A stretch of DNA of 64,000 bases, taken from positions 30,058,001 to 30,122,000 of the forward strand of contig NC_092674.1 in the NCBI RefSeq assembly GCF_964355755.1, in the 5' to 3' direction. The notes under the pieces are model-generated. The model made no database searches. It was not told the DNA's origin and saw nothing but the letters and a program-made list of their open reading frames with translations. Below, in pieces: positions 45,601-58,000 of the stretch. The translations under genes and the position numbers were made by a program. The DNA is from Antedon mediterranea. Taxonomy: Eukaryota > Echinodermata > Crinoidea > Comatulida > Antedonidae. Numbering within the stretch: position 1 is the stretch's first letter; every line of letters starts with the position of its first letter.

Positions 45601-48600
45601 TAATTTTATTCCATAAAATATACTTTGTTAAGCTCTGTCTACACTCTATCAAACTTTATGTGACAAGAAAATGTGATGTGCCCATATATGGACATGATGA
45701 TATCATATCACTAACATATTTGGGTATATCACTACCATATTTGGGCACATCACACTATTTTTGTCAAACTAGTTCAATAGTGTAGAGAGAGCTTTAGTGA
45801 GCATAGGATTTGATTACACCTGTAGACGAAGTAAACAAACTTGAGAGGAAATAGTGCCTTGAATTTTTTGTAGATTTCGACTTAAGTCATACTTATGGTT
45901 GACCTGGGAATGTTCCAAGGGAATATAGACTGTAAACATGCATGCTCTACATCATACACAGCAGCAATTGCAGAATAAATTCTACCTATTACATGACTAA
46001 TACTAAGTAAACACTGCCAAAAAATTTAGTGATGAAAAGTATATTTCAACTGTTTAACTTTAGGTTTTTCCATGTAAAATCTGTACCACAAGCCTTGGAT
46101 CAATTATAGTTGATCTGGAAAATCACAAAATATTGCAGAATACAGAATAATTGTGTTAAAGGTCACAAAAGAGTAAATATTAGTGATGATTGAAAGTTTA
46201 TCTAAAGCTCTGTCTACACTATCAAACTTTATGTGACAAAAAAATGTGATGTGCCCATATATGGACATGATGATGTCATATCATTATCATATTTAAGCAC
46301 ATAACACTTTTTTGTCACATAAACTTTGATAGTGTAGTAAATATACATATATAGAGGGGGCACTTTAAAAGTCATCATATTGTGTGTTTCCAAAGTTTGT
46401 CTTTAAAAAAAGAATTGTACTAAAATGTCTGATTTACCTTTCAGCATCTTGACTGCGACACTTGTGAGGGCGGTGCCTTTTTCGATGCCAAATGCCTCAG
46501 CTTTGTACACTCTGCCAAAAGCACCTCTTCCAATGATGCGGCCTACAACAACAAGAAGTTGGTTTTATCATTATTATAAAAATTAACATTTATATTATTT
46601 GTCTTAGAACTACATTTTAACTATTCATCCATAAATGAATCAATAAACTTACTCAGCTTCAGTCGTTCTCTCGGAAACTCCCATTTCTGGTCGTAGGGTA
46701 GATGTTCACATATATCTTCAAGATCGGCGAACGAGTCCAGATGGATTGGCAAGAGCAGGTCATGAGAGTAGCAAGGATGTTTGTCATGTTGCTGTAGTAA
46801 AACAAAATAAAAACATTAAAATGTTATTGATCGCAAAAATGTAATGTAAAGCTGATGTAGTAATATTTAACTATATATGATTATTGTTTTTGTTTTTTAG
46901 TTCTAACTTTATAACTATATATTTGCAGTATGGTACGGGTTGAGGCAAATGTACGTGCTTCAAAGTTTGATAAAAATTTATGAACATTATGTTTAGATTT
47001 TTTTGAAGTGACGCATGGTTGATACAAGTTAACTGTCAAACATTTGAAATAAAACATATTGCAGTAAAACAACATTAACATCATTTATATAAAAATAAAC
47101 CTGAAATTTAGTATTACAGTATAATGGCATACATATATATTTTAGGACATTTTAATTTTATACTTAAATATATAATATTAAGTAAAGCAAGTATTTCTTT
47201 ATTAGAAAAAATATCATTGACTTAGCCTCCTGTTATACAGTACCCTCAGGCTTTAGAACTAATACTGACTTAAGCACAGACTACCCTCTGGCTTTAGAAC
47301 CACTGACTTAAACACAGACCAGGGAGGTGTTTTTTACCTCCCTGCACAGACTGCCCTGAGGCTCTGCCCTCAAATACCTAATTCACAATCTATTCAATTT
47401 AATCCTTAACCCCTGTCTACACTATCAAACTTTGTGTGGCAAAAACATGTGATGTCCATATATGGACATGATGATGTCATATCACTACCATATTTGGTCA
47501 TATCGCTACCATCATATCACTACCATATTTGGTCATATTACTACCATATTTGGTTATATCACTACCATATTTAGGCACATGATCTAAATATTTGAGATTT
47601 TTTTTTTATTTATATCCAAATTGAATAAAAGAAGGTATAGATAAGTATATGAACATATAAAAGAATACACAACAAGTAGATAAATTGAATAAAGAATGAA
47701 TAAGATAGCTTGAAAATGCATAGTAGAAGATTTTGAATTAATATGAAAGATCCAGGGGCTAAAAACAGGTATAAGCCCCCTAGAAACCCACTCCAGCTAT
47801 CACCTGCCCCGAATTCTCACATTACAAGTGACAGTCCGGCAGGAAATGTCACTTAGGTTTGCGCTGACTCATATCCGCTGTGTGCAGTCGATGCCAACCC
47901 CACACGGTACCAAACAGACATCCAACCCGACGCCTTGGCCAATGACAGCTATCTTGTCATATTGTTTACGTGGACAGCGATTCACTCTCTTGAGCATAAA
48001 GGTTATGCATGATCGATAACTTTTTTACGTTTCAATTCATGTACCTTTTTCAATATTTCTTTCATAAATAATTGTTCTAAATTTCAGATTGAATTATTAG
48101 ATAGCCATAAAATGTTAGACATTTCTTCAAAAATAAATACATTTCTTCAAAAATAAATACATTTCAACTTATGTGAGCTTATTAATAAGATTAGGTGATT
48201 TTGAAGATTAGTTTTAACATTTTAAAATGTTCTTTAATGCTGATTGTAAGATTGCTATAGAAACATTTATTTAGTTACAAGTTGTTAGTTTAGTTAAACT
48301 TTTTTTTTTAGTACCCCACATTAATATCTTGGTATTTCAATGTTTGTAGTTGTTAACCATTTATTTATGTAGATATTATCAGATAGTATGCTTCTTAAAT
48401 GTTGATAAAAAATGTATGCCTAGTACATGGATCTCTCCTTAAACCATATGTACCTAGACCAGAGAGTTGCTAATTCCCTCCTTAGACCTCTGTTGTTTGA
48501 CATTTTAAAATGAAAGTAGACAGACTAATGTAGGCCTATGTATTACATAATCGTCAACATGTAACCACTGACGTGTGACCATCGATGCGTAATCAATGAT

Positions 48601-51600
48601 GCGTAATCAATGAAGAATAACCTTTCGTTCGCATCATGTGAATTCCTCAGCAACATTCCACATTTTAAGGAAATGAGTTTAAAATGCTTTGTGGTAGAAA
48701 TGAGTTTAAAATGCTTTGTGGTGTAATAATCAGAGAGGTTTAATTAGAGAGAAAATATTTTAATAAATTTATATTTTCTATTATTCTGTTATATTTTTTG
48801 TGTTTAATTCTGTAAATCATTATAATACAATTATAAATCAACAGCTAAATGTTGCATCCAACAGATGAGTAAACTTAGAAACTTTTTTTGTGAGATAAAA
48901 GGAAAACTGGTGTGCAATGGTTGAATGCATATTGAATTAAATAATTTAAAATCAGCATTTTTTTTATTTATGATTATAATTTAATCACCTGAATAGATGG
49001 GGAAAGACATATTTGGGTCTCTGTTTCAAAATGTATCCAAAGTTCTTGATGAGCACTGACACCCATCTAGATTTATTTGTATAATTAAAGCATGTGTGGC
49101 GGTCAAATTTGGATATGGTCACTGAATTACGTTAGGGTCAGTTGGTGGAGAAGCATACTAACGCGTAAAAACTGTTCCGCTGTGTAACCAACTAACATTT
49201 CCTTGTATCGGTAATGACTTTAATTTAAATCAATTAACTTTCGATGAGTTTTAAGAACTTTCTAATTGAAATCTTATTAAACTTAGCACTTGAGGCTTGT
49301 TATTCTTATTAAACTTTCATAAATAGTCTTTGCATTTACTTCCGACACTAACCAAATTCATTGCCCCCTGACACCGGTGTCGGCGGAGTCTGTTCTGTGT
49401 AAATAATAACAAAGTGAAAGCCGGAACATTCTTCACATATATAGATATATATATATATAAGCAGGCGGTCCGAGGTCGAGTCTCGGTTGGGGCGACTTTT
49501 TCTCATTCTCACAGATTTCCTCATCTTTATCGTTTCAAATTAATTAATTAAATTTCAGTATATCACCGGGCGGTTTAGAATTAATGTTTTTTGCCTGATT
49601 TGTTTATATATATATACACAGTAGGCAAAGAATATTAATTCTAAACCGCCCGGTGATATACTAAAATTTAATTAATTAATTTGAAATATATATATATATA
49701 TATCACTTTAGATTTATAGAATAATATTAATATTGATTTCTGGATAGAAATCAAATTTTAATTCTAAATTTCAATTTAAAGCTGGCAAAATAATGGTTAT
49801 TTACTGTTTATATTTTCACATTAAATTTTGTTTTAGAATTTAATTACAATTTCATACAAAATTGTTTATTGTGTTTTCATCCCGGGGGGGGTCACTCTTA
49901 AATATTTCCATACGGGGAGGTGCCGCATTTACGGGAATATTTTCGAGGGCCTGGTAGCACAAGTGTGTGAAAATATGAAGAGTTGGTAGCACAAGTGTGG
50001 GAAATGACAGGGTGAAATTAGTAGTTTAAGTCCCTAGCAAAATGTCACGATTGTCACGATTTATCGCAAAATTTTGCAGGTATTTTAGCATACCGGATGC
50101 TATAAGCCCATTGCGGGGCCTATCGCTAAATACCTTTGAATAGGCCTAGAGTTTTCGCATCAGCAGAAGAACACGAAACATCCAGCCTAGGACAAAATCA
50201 TTAAACTGTGACCACTCTTGATCATCGTCGTCATCATGCACCCCGCGGATATGATGCGCAATAAACTTTCAAAACACGTTCATGATTTTTCCATGAACGG
50301 TCTCTTTGGCCATGCGCAGATCATGCTGGGAACCAGTACAAATTTTGCGCCCTCTCTGGCGTGGCCTTGTTTCTGCCGTGGCCTTGTTTCTGCCGTCTTT
50401 TTAGAGAACACTGGATTTTGGTAATTATGGTAGTTCAAGTCCGTAGTATTTTTCAGTAAAACAGGTAGCGCAAGTGCCTCATGTCTTGAAGTGGCTGCTG
50501 CCACCCCCCCCCCCCCCGTTTGGTTTATATACAAGTGACCCCCCCGGGGTTTTCATACTACTGTTCATTGAACCACATGAAACTTTGATAATAACATTAA
50601 TTCAAAAGCGGATTTTATAAACATGTTGTCACATTCAATCATGTTCAAAACATTCACAACATTGCGTAACACCCAAACAAATCCTTGACTCTTTCCACTT
50701 TTTTTTAAGATCCAAATTTGTTTTGATTTTATCTATAGATTTTCACAGAACCCTGAGTAATGCCAATTGTATTGTAAACTTGAGTAAGAGGTCTTTGACC
50801 TCTACGAGACAGCGGTCACTGACTCGTAGGTGATCACAACAAATAGGAGAAACAATTAACTAATAAACGGATCCATCACTTGGTTAATTAGCGCAATCAA
50901 TCAGCGATTCATTATTCAAATGTTTTTGTAATGTGAATATTACATTTTATTATGTGATTCAAAAAAGAAGATAATTGTATTTGAACTGTACCGTACTAGA
51001 TACTTCAGCTGAAATCAAGGCATATAAGTGATGATATCGGGCCAGTTGGTGGATAGTTTGATGTGTTTTTTTCATTTTAAATAACAAATGTTATTTATTG
51101 TTGTACAACTATTTATAGGTATTGATTAAGTAATTCCATAGTTTTTAACAAAATTAGCAAAATTGTGTGTCCATTCTTTCTCGTGAGTATACAACAAATA
51201 TTTTCACCTGAAAGATGAAAGCTTATTTGTTAATCAACTTTTCTAAAAGTTTTTCTTCCTTATTAGACTCACTTACCTGACGTTTTTTGAGCCAGAACAG
51301 AATAAAGAACAGCACAAAAATACAGATTGTTCCAACCACTACTGCCTTGACGATCTCATCACTCATACCATGTGACCTAGCGAAGTCTCTGTGTTCTTCT
51401 GGATCTGTGTCAAGAAAGAGTAAAACAATGTAAAGCTCTGTTTACACTATCAAACTAGTTTGACAAAAAAAAAGCGTGATGTGCCCAAATATGGTGGTGA
51501 TATGCTTAAATATGGTAGTGATATGAACTCATCATGTCCATATATGGGCACATTTTGATAGTGTAGACTAAGTGCTTTAAGGAGCTTTTGATTTGTGATG

Positions 51601-52038
51601 ACCGACGACCTAAGTCTGGACCTAAACACCACCAAACCCATCTCAAAGAGTGAGGAAGCACATCTTCAACATGATCTTTCTAGTAGTTTGTTAGGTTCCA
51701 TCAATCCTGAACATTTGAAATATATTTTTCATGATCTTTGGTCTGGATAGATGTGATAATCCCAGTAAAACAGTTTGTATGTTAGTATGTTGCCTTTATC
51801 ATGTTTCTTCGTAATAGTTTTTAATTTATCCGGAATAAACGTTGTGGTAAATAAATGTGTCTAAACTTCGTTTTTCTTCATAATCAGGTCAATGGTATGT
51901 GTTTACGGAACTTTCTTAATCCGAAGGTCATGTGACTTATCAGATGACTAACATTGTGACTCAGGTTTGCTAAAAATGTTTAAAAATGACGTATATTTGT
52001 TTTTTTCTTTATATATATATATATATATCTATGCCTGT

Positions 52039-52070
<32 letters not shown>

Positions 52071-55000
52071 AAGACAACAGGCAATTTTTTCTGTCTGTTT
52101 TAGTTTATCATTTTGATTTAGCTTTTGATTATTTTATTTGTGTCTCCATTGAGATCCAGCCACTGATACCCACATCATTGTCATTTTTCAGTGCTTATTT
52201 TATTTGTGTCTCCATTGAGATCCAGCCACTGATACCCAAAGCATTGTCATTTTTCGGTGCTTATTTTATTTGTGTCTCCATTGAGATCCAGCCACTGATA
52301 CCCAAAGCATTGTCATTTTTTCAGTGCTTATTTTATTTGTGTCTCCATTGAGATCCAGCAACAGATACCCACAGCATTGTCATTTTGTATCTCCATTGAG
52401 ATCCAGCCACTGATACCCAAAGCATTGTCATTTTTTCAGTGCTTATTTTATTTGTGTCTCCATTGAGATCCAGCAACTGATACCCACAGCATTGTCATTT
52501 TTCAGTGCTTATTTTATTTGTGTCTCCATTGAGATCCAGCCACTGATACCCAAAGCATTGTAATTTTTTCAGTGCTTATTTTATTTGTGTCTCCATTGAG
52601 ATCCAGCAACAGATACCCACAGCATTGTCATTTTGTATCTCCATTGAGATCCAGCCACTGATACCCATAGCATTGTCATTTTGCCTTTGGATTTATATAT
52701 ACATTTGTATATATACACTTTATTTAAATAAGCACCACTTTGTGAAATATGGTTTTTAGTAGTATTACAAATTATCCGACTGAACATAATTTGATTTTGT
52801 AGTAGTTATAATTTAATAACAGAATTTGATTTATCCACATCATTAAATATATAATAATAATAATAATAATAATAAATAACATTTATAAAGCGCAAGAGAC
52901 AATGTTATATCAATGTTACTAGCAATATACTCATCCAATTTAGAATAAATGAAGAAAATGGTATAATTTTTTTTGCCGTTCCAAAATATTGGAATGGCTA
53001 AAAGGGAATTAAAAGGTCCCAAACTTGAATGGTGCGAGTACCGAATTTGAGTAGTTGCACTGAACTTTGAGTAGTTAGTGCTATTATAATACAAATTGTA
53101 AATGTCATTTAGCAGATTGGTAATTGCTGCATACTTTTATCATTCAAAAGCAAATGGTAAAGCAGACTTCACGTGAACAGTCTTAGAGAAGCCACATCCA
53201 TCCTGAAGAACAAAAACATTCTGAAGTACAGTACATCTGATTGGATAGCAGCCAATCCTTCTATTTTGAGGTATGTCTATTTCTGATGCATCCTTTAAGT
53301 CTTATTCATTGTTTACATTAAAAAATAGAGTGAGATTCAATCAATGTTATATTTTTTCAAGCAAGAATGAGATTCACTCTTTTATGATTAAAAGTTCTAC
53401 CTTTAAAGCAAGAATGATTTTCATTCTTTTCTGATTAAAAGTTCTACTTTTTAAAGCAAGAATGAGATTCACTCTTTTATGATTAAAAGTTCTACTTTTA
53501 AAGCAAGAATGAGATTCACTCTTTTATGATTAAAAGTTCTACTTTTAAAGCAAGAATGAGATTCACTCTTTTCTGATTAAAAGTTCTACTTTTAAAGCAA
53601 GAATGATTTTCACTCTTTTATGATTAAAAGTTCTACTTTTTAAAGCAAGAATGAGATTCACTCTTTTCTGATTAAAAGTTCTACTTTTTAAAGCAAGAAT
53701 GAGATTCACTCTTTTCTGATTAACAGTTCTACTTTTTAAAGCAAGAATGAGATTCACTCTTTTATGATTAAAAGTTCTACTTTTAAAGCAAGAATGAGAT
53801 TCACTCTTTTCTGATTAAAAGTTCTACTTTTTAAAGCAAGAATGAGATTCACTCTTTTCTTGATTAAAAGTTCTACTTTTAAAGCAAGAATGATTTTCAC
53901 TCTTTTCTGATTAAAAGTTCTACTTTTAAAGCAAGAATGAGATTCACTCTTTTATGATTAAAAGTTCTACTTTTAAAGCAAGAATGAGATTCACTCTTTT
54001 CTGATTAAAAGTTCTACTTTTAAAGCAAGAATGAGATTCACTCTTTTCTGATTAAAAGTTCTACTTTTAAAGCAAGAATGAGATTCACTCTTTTATGATT
54101 AAAAGTTCTACTTTTAAAGCAAGAATGAGATTCACTCTTTTCTGATTAAAAGTTCTACTTTTAAAGCAAGAATGAGATTCACTCTTTTCTGATTAAAAGT
54201 TCTACTTTTAAAGCAAGAATGAGATTCACTCTTTTCTGATTAACAGTTCTACTTTTAAAGCAAGAATGAGATTCACTCTTTTCTGATTAACAGTTCTACT
54301 TTTAAAGCAAGAATGAGATTCACTCTTTTATGATTAAAAGTTCTACTTTAAAGCAAGAATGAGATTCACTCTTTTCTGATTAAAAGTTCTACTTTTAAAG
54401 CAAGAATGAGATTCACTCTTTTCTGATTAACAGTTCTACTTTTAAAGCAAGAATGAGATTCACTCTTTTCTGATTAAAAGTTCTACTTTTAAAGCAAGAA
54501 TGAGATTCACTCTTTTATGATTAAAAGTTCTACTTTTTAAAGCAAGAATGAGATTCACTCTTTTCTGATTAAAAGTTCTACTTTTAAAGCAAGAATGAGA
54601 TTCACTCTTTTCTGATTAAAAGTTCTACTTTTAAAGCAAGAATGAGATTCACTCTTTTCTGATTAAAAGTTCTACTTTTAAGCAAGAGTGAGATTCACTC
54701 TTTTCTGATTAACAGTTCTACTGATAAAAGTGTGAGATTCACTCTTTCGTGATTAAAATTTCTACTGATTAAAGTGTGAGATTCATTTTTTCTTGATTAA
54801 AAGTTCTACTTTTTAAAGCAAGAGTTAGATTCACTCTTTCCTGATTAAAAGTTCTACTTTTTACAGCAAGAGTGAGAATAATTCTTCCTTGTTTTTAAAT
54901 TATATTTTATCTAACAATATGTCAATTTCATCAGATATTATTTATTGGAAAAATTAGTTAAATACTCAAAACTATTAGTGACTATAATTACCAAGGAAAA

Positions 55001-58000
55001 TTGTATATATTATATTATAATTGTATATAAAAATATATACTTTAATATTCTGATTTTTTTACGTACTTGTTAATAACAGTGCAAGGGTAAATGATATTAT
55101 GCACGTTCTCATGTCCTTGAGCTTAAGAAACACGACCCTCTCAAGAAATACGCTTGAACGGAAATGTCTTTTGGCAAGAATTCAATATCTATCTTGCTTT
55201 CCTGAGAAATGTTTTTCAGTATACAGTCTGAAAATTGCTTTTATTGTTATTTTGAAAACCGTGTTTATAATAATTTTTAGTAGACTGTGGCCAATAACCT
55301 CCATCTAAAAATAACCAAAACAAGGCTATAAACTGTTTTGCTTTTTTTTTAAATAATAAAAATCAATTATTTATGAATGAATAAATACATGAATGAAGAA
55401 TGATTAAATGAATAAATGAATGAATCATTGAATAAATAAATGAATAAATAATGAATAAAGAGTCATTTTACATAAATGTGATTGATATACCCATACCAAT
55501 CTTGCTTGTATTTTGAATGATGTACTTTATCTGTATTTTTCCAAATTTTAACCTTCATTTTTGTATTTTTATGTGAATTTTTAACTTTGAACAAACGAAA
55601 ATAATTTCAAACCATGTACTGTATGAATAAATAAAATATCAAATAAATATGTAGACAGACACTTACATAAACTTACATAAACTTACATAAACACTTACAT
55701 AAACTCAACTGTATCTTGGCACGATCAGTTCCCAGTTTGTTTTCCCCAATACACAGGTACGTTCCATTATCCTTCACCTGGACATCCGTCAGGTACAGGG
55801 TTCCATTAGGATTGTTGTAGAGATGTTCTGGAAGGAGTCTTGTTGTGGTGCTGTTGACGACATGCTCCCATGTAATGGAAGGCTTGGGGACACCTAACAA
55901 TGTGCAACTCATTGTCACGTTGCTCCCTAGCTTAGCCATCATGTTAGTGCTCTGTGCCGCAGAAATTGACACTTTCTCTATAAACAAAACACAAATTTTT
56001 GTTTATGTTACACATTTTTTAACATTGCAACAATATATGTATGTATATAATGATTACAAGGCCATCCCTAGGTATAGGTACATCCCTGGGTATATGTACA
56101 TCCCTGGGTATAGGTACATCCCTGGGTATAGGTACATCCCTGTGTATAGATACATCCCTGTGTATAGGTACATCCCTGGGTATATGTACATCCCTGGGTA
56201 TATGTACATCCCTGGGTATAGGTACATCCCTGGGTATAGGTACATCCCTGTGTATAGATACATCCCTGGGTATAGGTACATCCCTGTGTATAGGTACATC
56301 CCTGAGTATAGGTACATCCCTGAGTATAGGTACATCCCTGGGTATAGGTACATCCCTGAGTATAGGTACATCCCTGGGTATAGGTACATCCCTGGGTATA
56401 GGTACATCCCTGGGTATAGGTACATCCCTGGGTATATGTACATCCCTGGGTATAGGTACATCCCTGGGTATATGTACATCCCTGGGTATAGGTACATCCC
56501 TGGGTATAGGTACATCCCTGGGTATAGGTACATCCCTGGGTATAGGTACATCCCTGGGTATAGGTACATCCCTAGGTATAGGTACATCCCTAGGTATAGG
56601 TACATCCCTAGGTATAGGTACATCCCTGGGTATATGTACATCCCTGGGTATAGGTACATCCCTAGGTATAGGTACATCCCTGGGTATAGGTACATCTCTG
56701 GGTATATGTACATCCCTGGGTATAGGTACATCCCTGGGTATAGGTACATCCCTAGGTATAGGTACATCCCTAGATATAGGTACATCCCTGGGTATAGGTA
56801 CATCCCTGTGTATAGGTACATCCCTGGGTATAGGTACATCCCTAGGTATAGGTACATCCCTAGGTATAGGTACATCCCTGGGTATAGATACATCCCTGTG
56901 TATATTTACATCCCTGTGTATAGGTACATCCCTATGTATAGGTACATCCCTAGGTATAGGTACATCCCTATCCCTGGGTATAGGTACATCCCTGGGTATA
57001 GGTACATCCCTGGGTATAGGTACATCCCTGTGTATAGGTACATCCCTAGGTATAGGTACATCCCTGTGTATAGGTACATCCCTGTGTATAGGTACATCCC
57101 TAGGTATAGGTACATCCCTGGGTATATGTACATCCCTGGGTATATTTACATCCCTGGGTATAGGTACATCCCTGGGTATAGGTACATCCCTAGGTATAGG
57201 TACATCCCTAGGTATAGGTACATACCTGTGTATAGGTACATCCCTGTGTATAGGTACATCCCTAGGTATAGGTACATCCCTGGGTATAGGTACATCCCTG
57301 TGTATAGGTACATCCCTGTGTATAGGTACATCCCTAGGTATAGGTACATACCTGTGTATAGGTACATCCCTGGGTATAGGTACATCCCTAGGTATAGGTA
57401 CATCCCTAGGTATAGGTACATCCCTAGGTATAGGTACATCCCTGTGTATAGGTACATCCCTAGGTATAGGTACATCCCTGGGTATAGGTACATCCCTGTG
57501 TATAGGTACATCCCTGGGTATAGGTACATACCTGTGTATAGGTACATCCCTAGGTATATGTACATCCCTGGGTATATTTACATCCCTGGGTATAGGTACA
57601 TCCCTGGGTATAGGTACATCCCTGTGTATAGGTACATCCCTGTGTATAGGTACATCCCTAGGTATAGGTACATACCTGTGTATAGGTACATCCCTGGGTA
57701 TAGGTACATCCCTGGGTATAGGTACATCCCTAGGTATAGGTACATCCCTAGGTATAGGTACATCCCTAGGTATAGGTACATCCCTGTGTATAGGTACATC
57801 CCTAGGTATAGGTACATCCCTAGGTATAGGTACATCCCTAGGTATAGGTACATCCCTAGGTATAGGTACATCCCTGTGTATAGGTACATCCCTAGGTATA
57901 GGTACATCCCTGGGTATAGGTACATCCCTGTGTATAGGTACATCCCTAGGTATAGGTACATCCCTGGGTATAGGTACATACCTGTGTATAGGTACATCCC

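Noticed and set aside
49462-49495. Functional tRNA gene
   Set aside because: Only the T-arm and acceptor 3' side exist; the D-arm, anticodon arm and 5' acceptor strand are missing.
53353-54893. CRISPR-like array
   Set aside because: Units are contiguous with no unique spacers and the genome is eukaryotic; it is an ordinary minisatellite.
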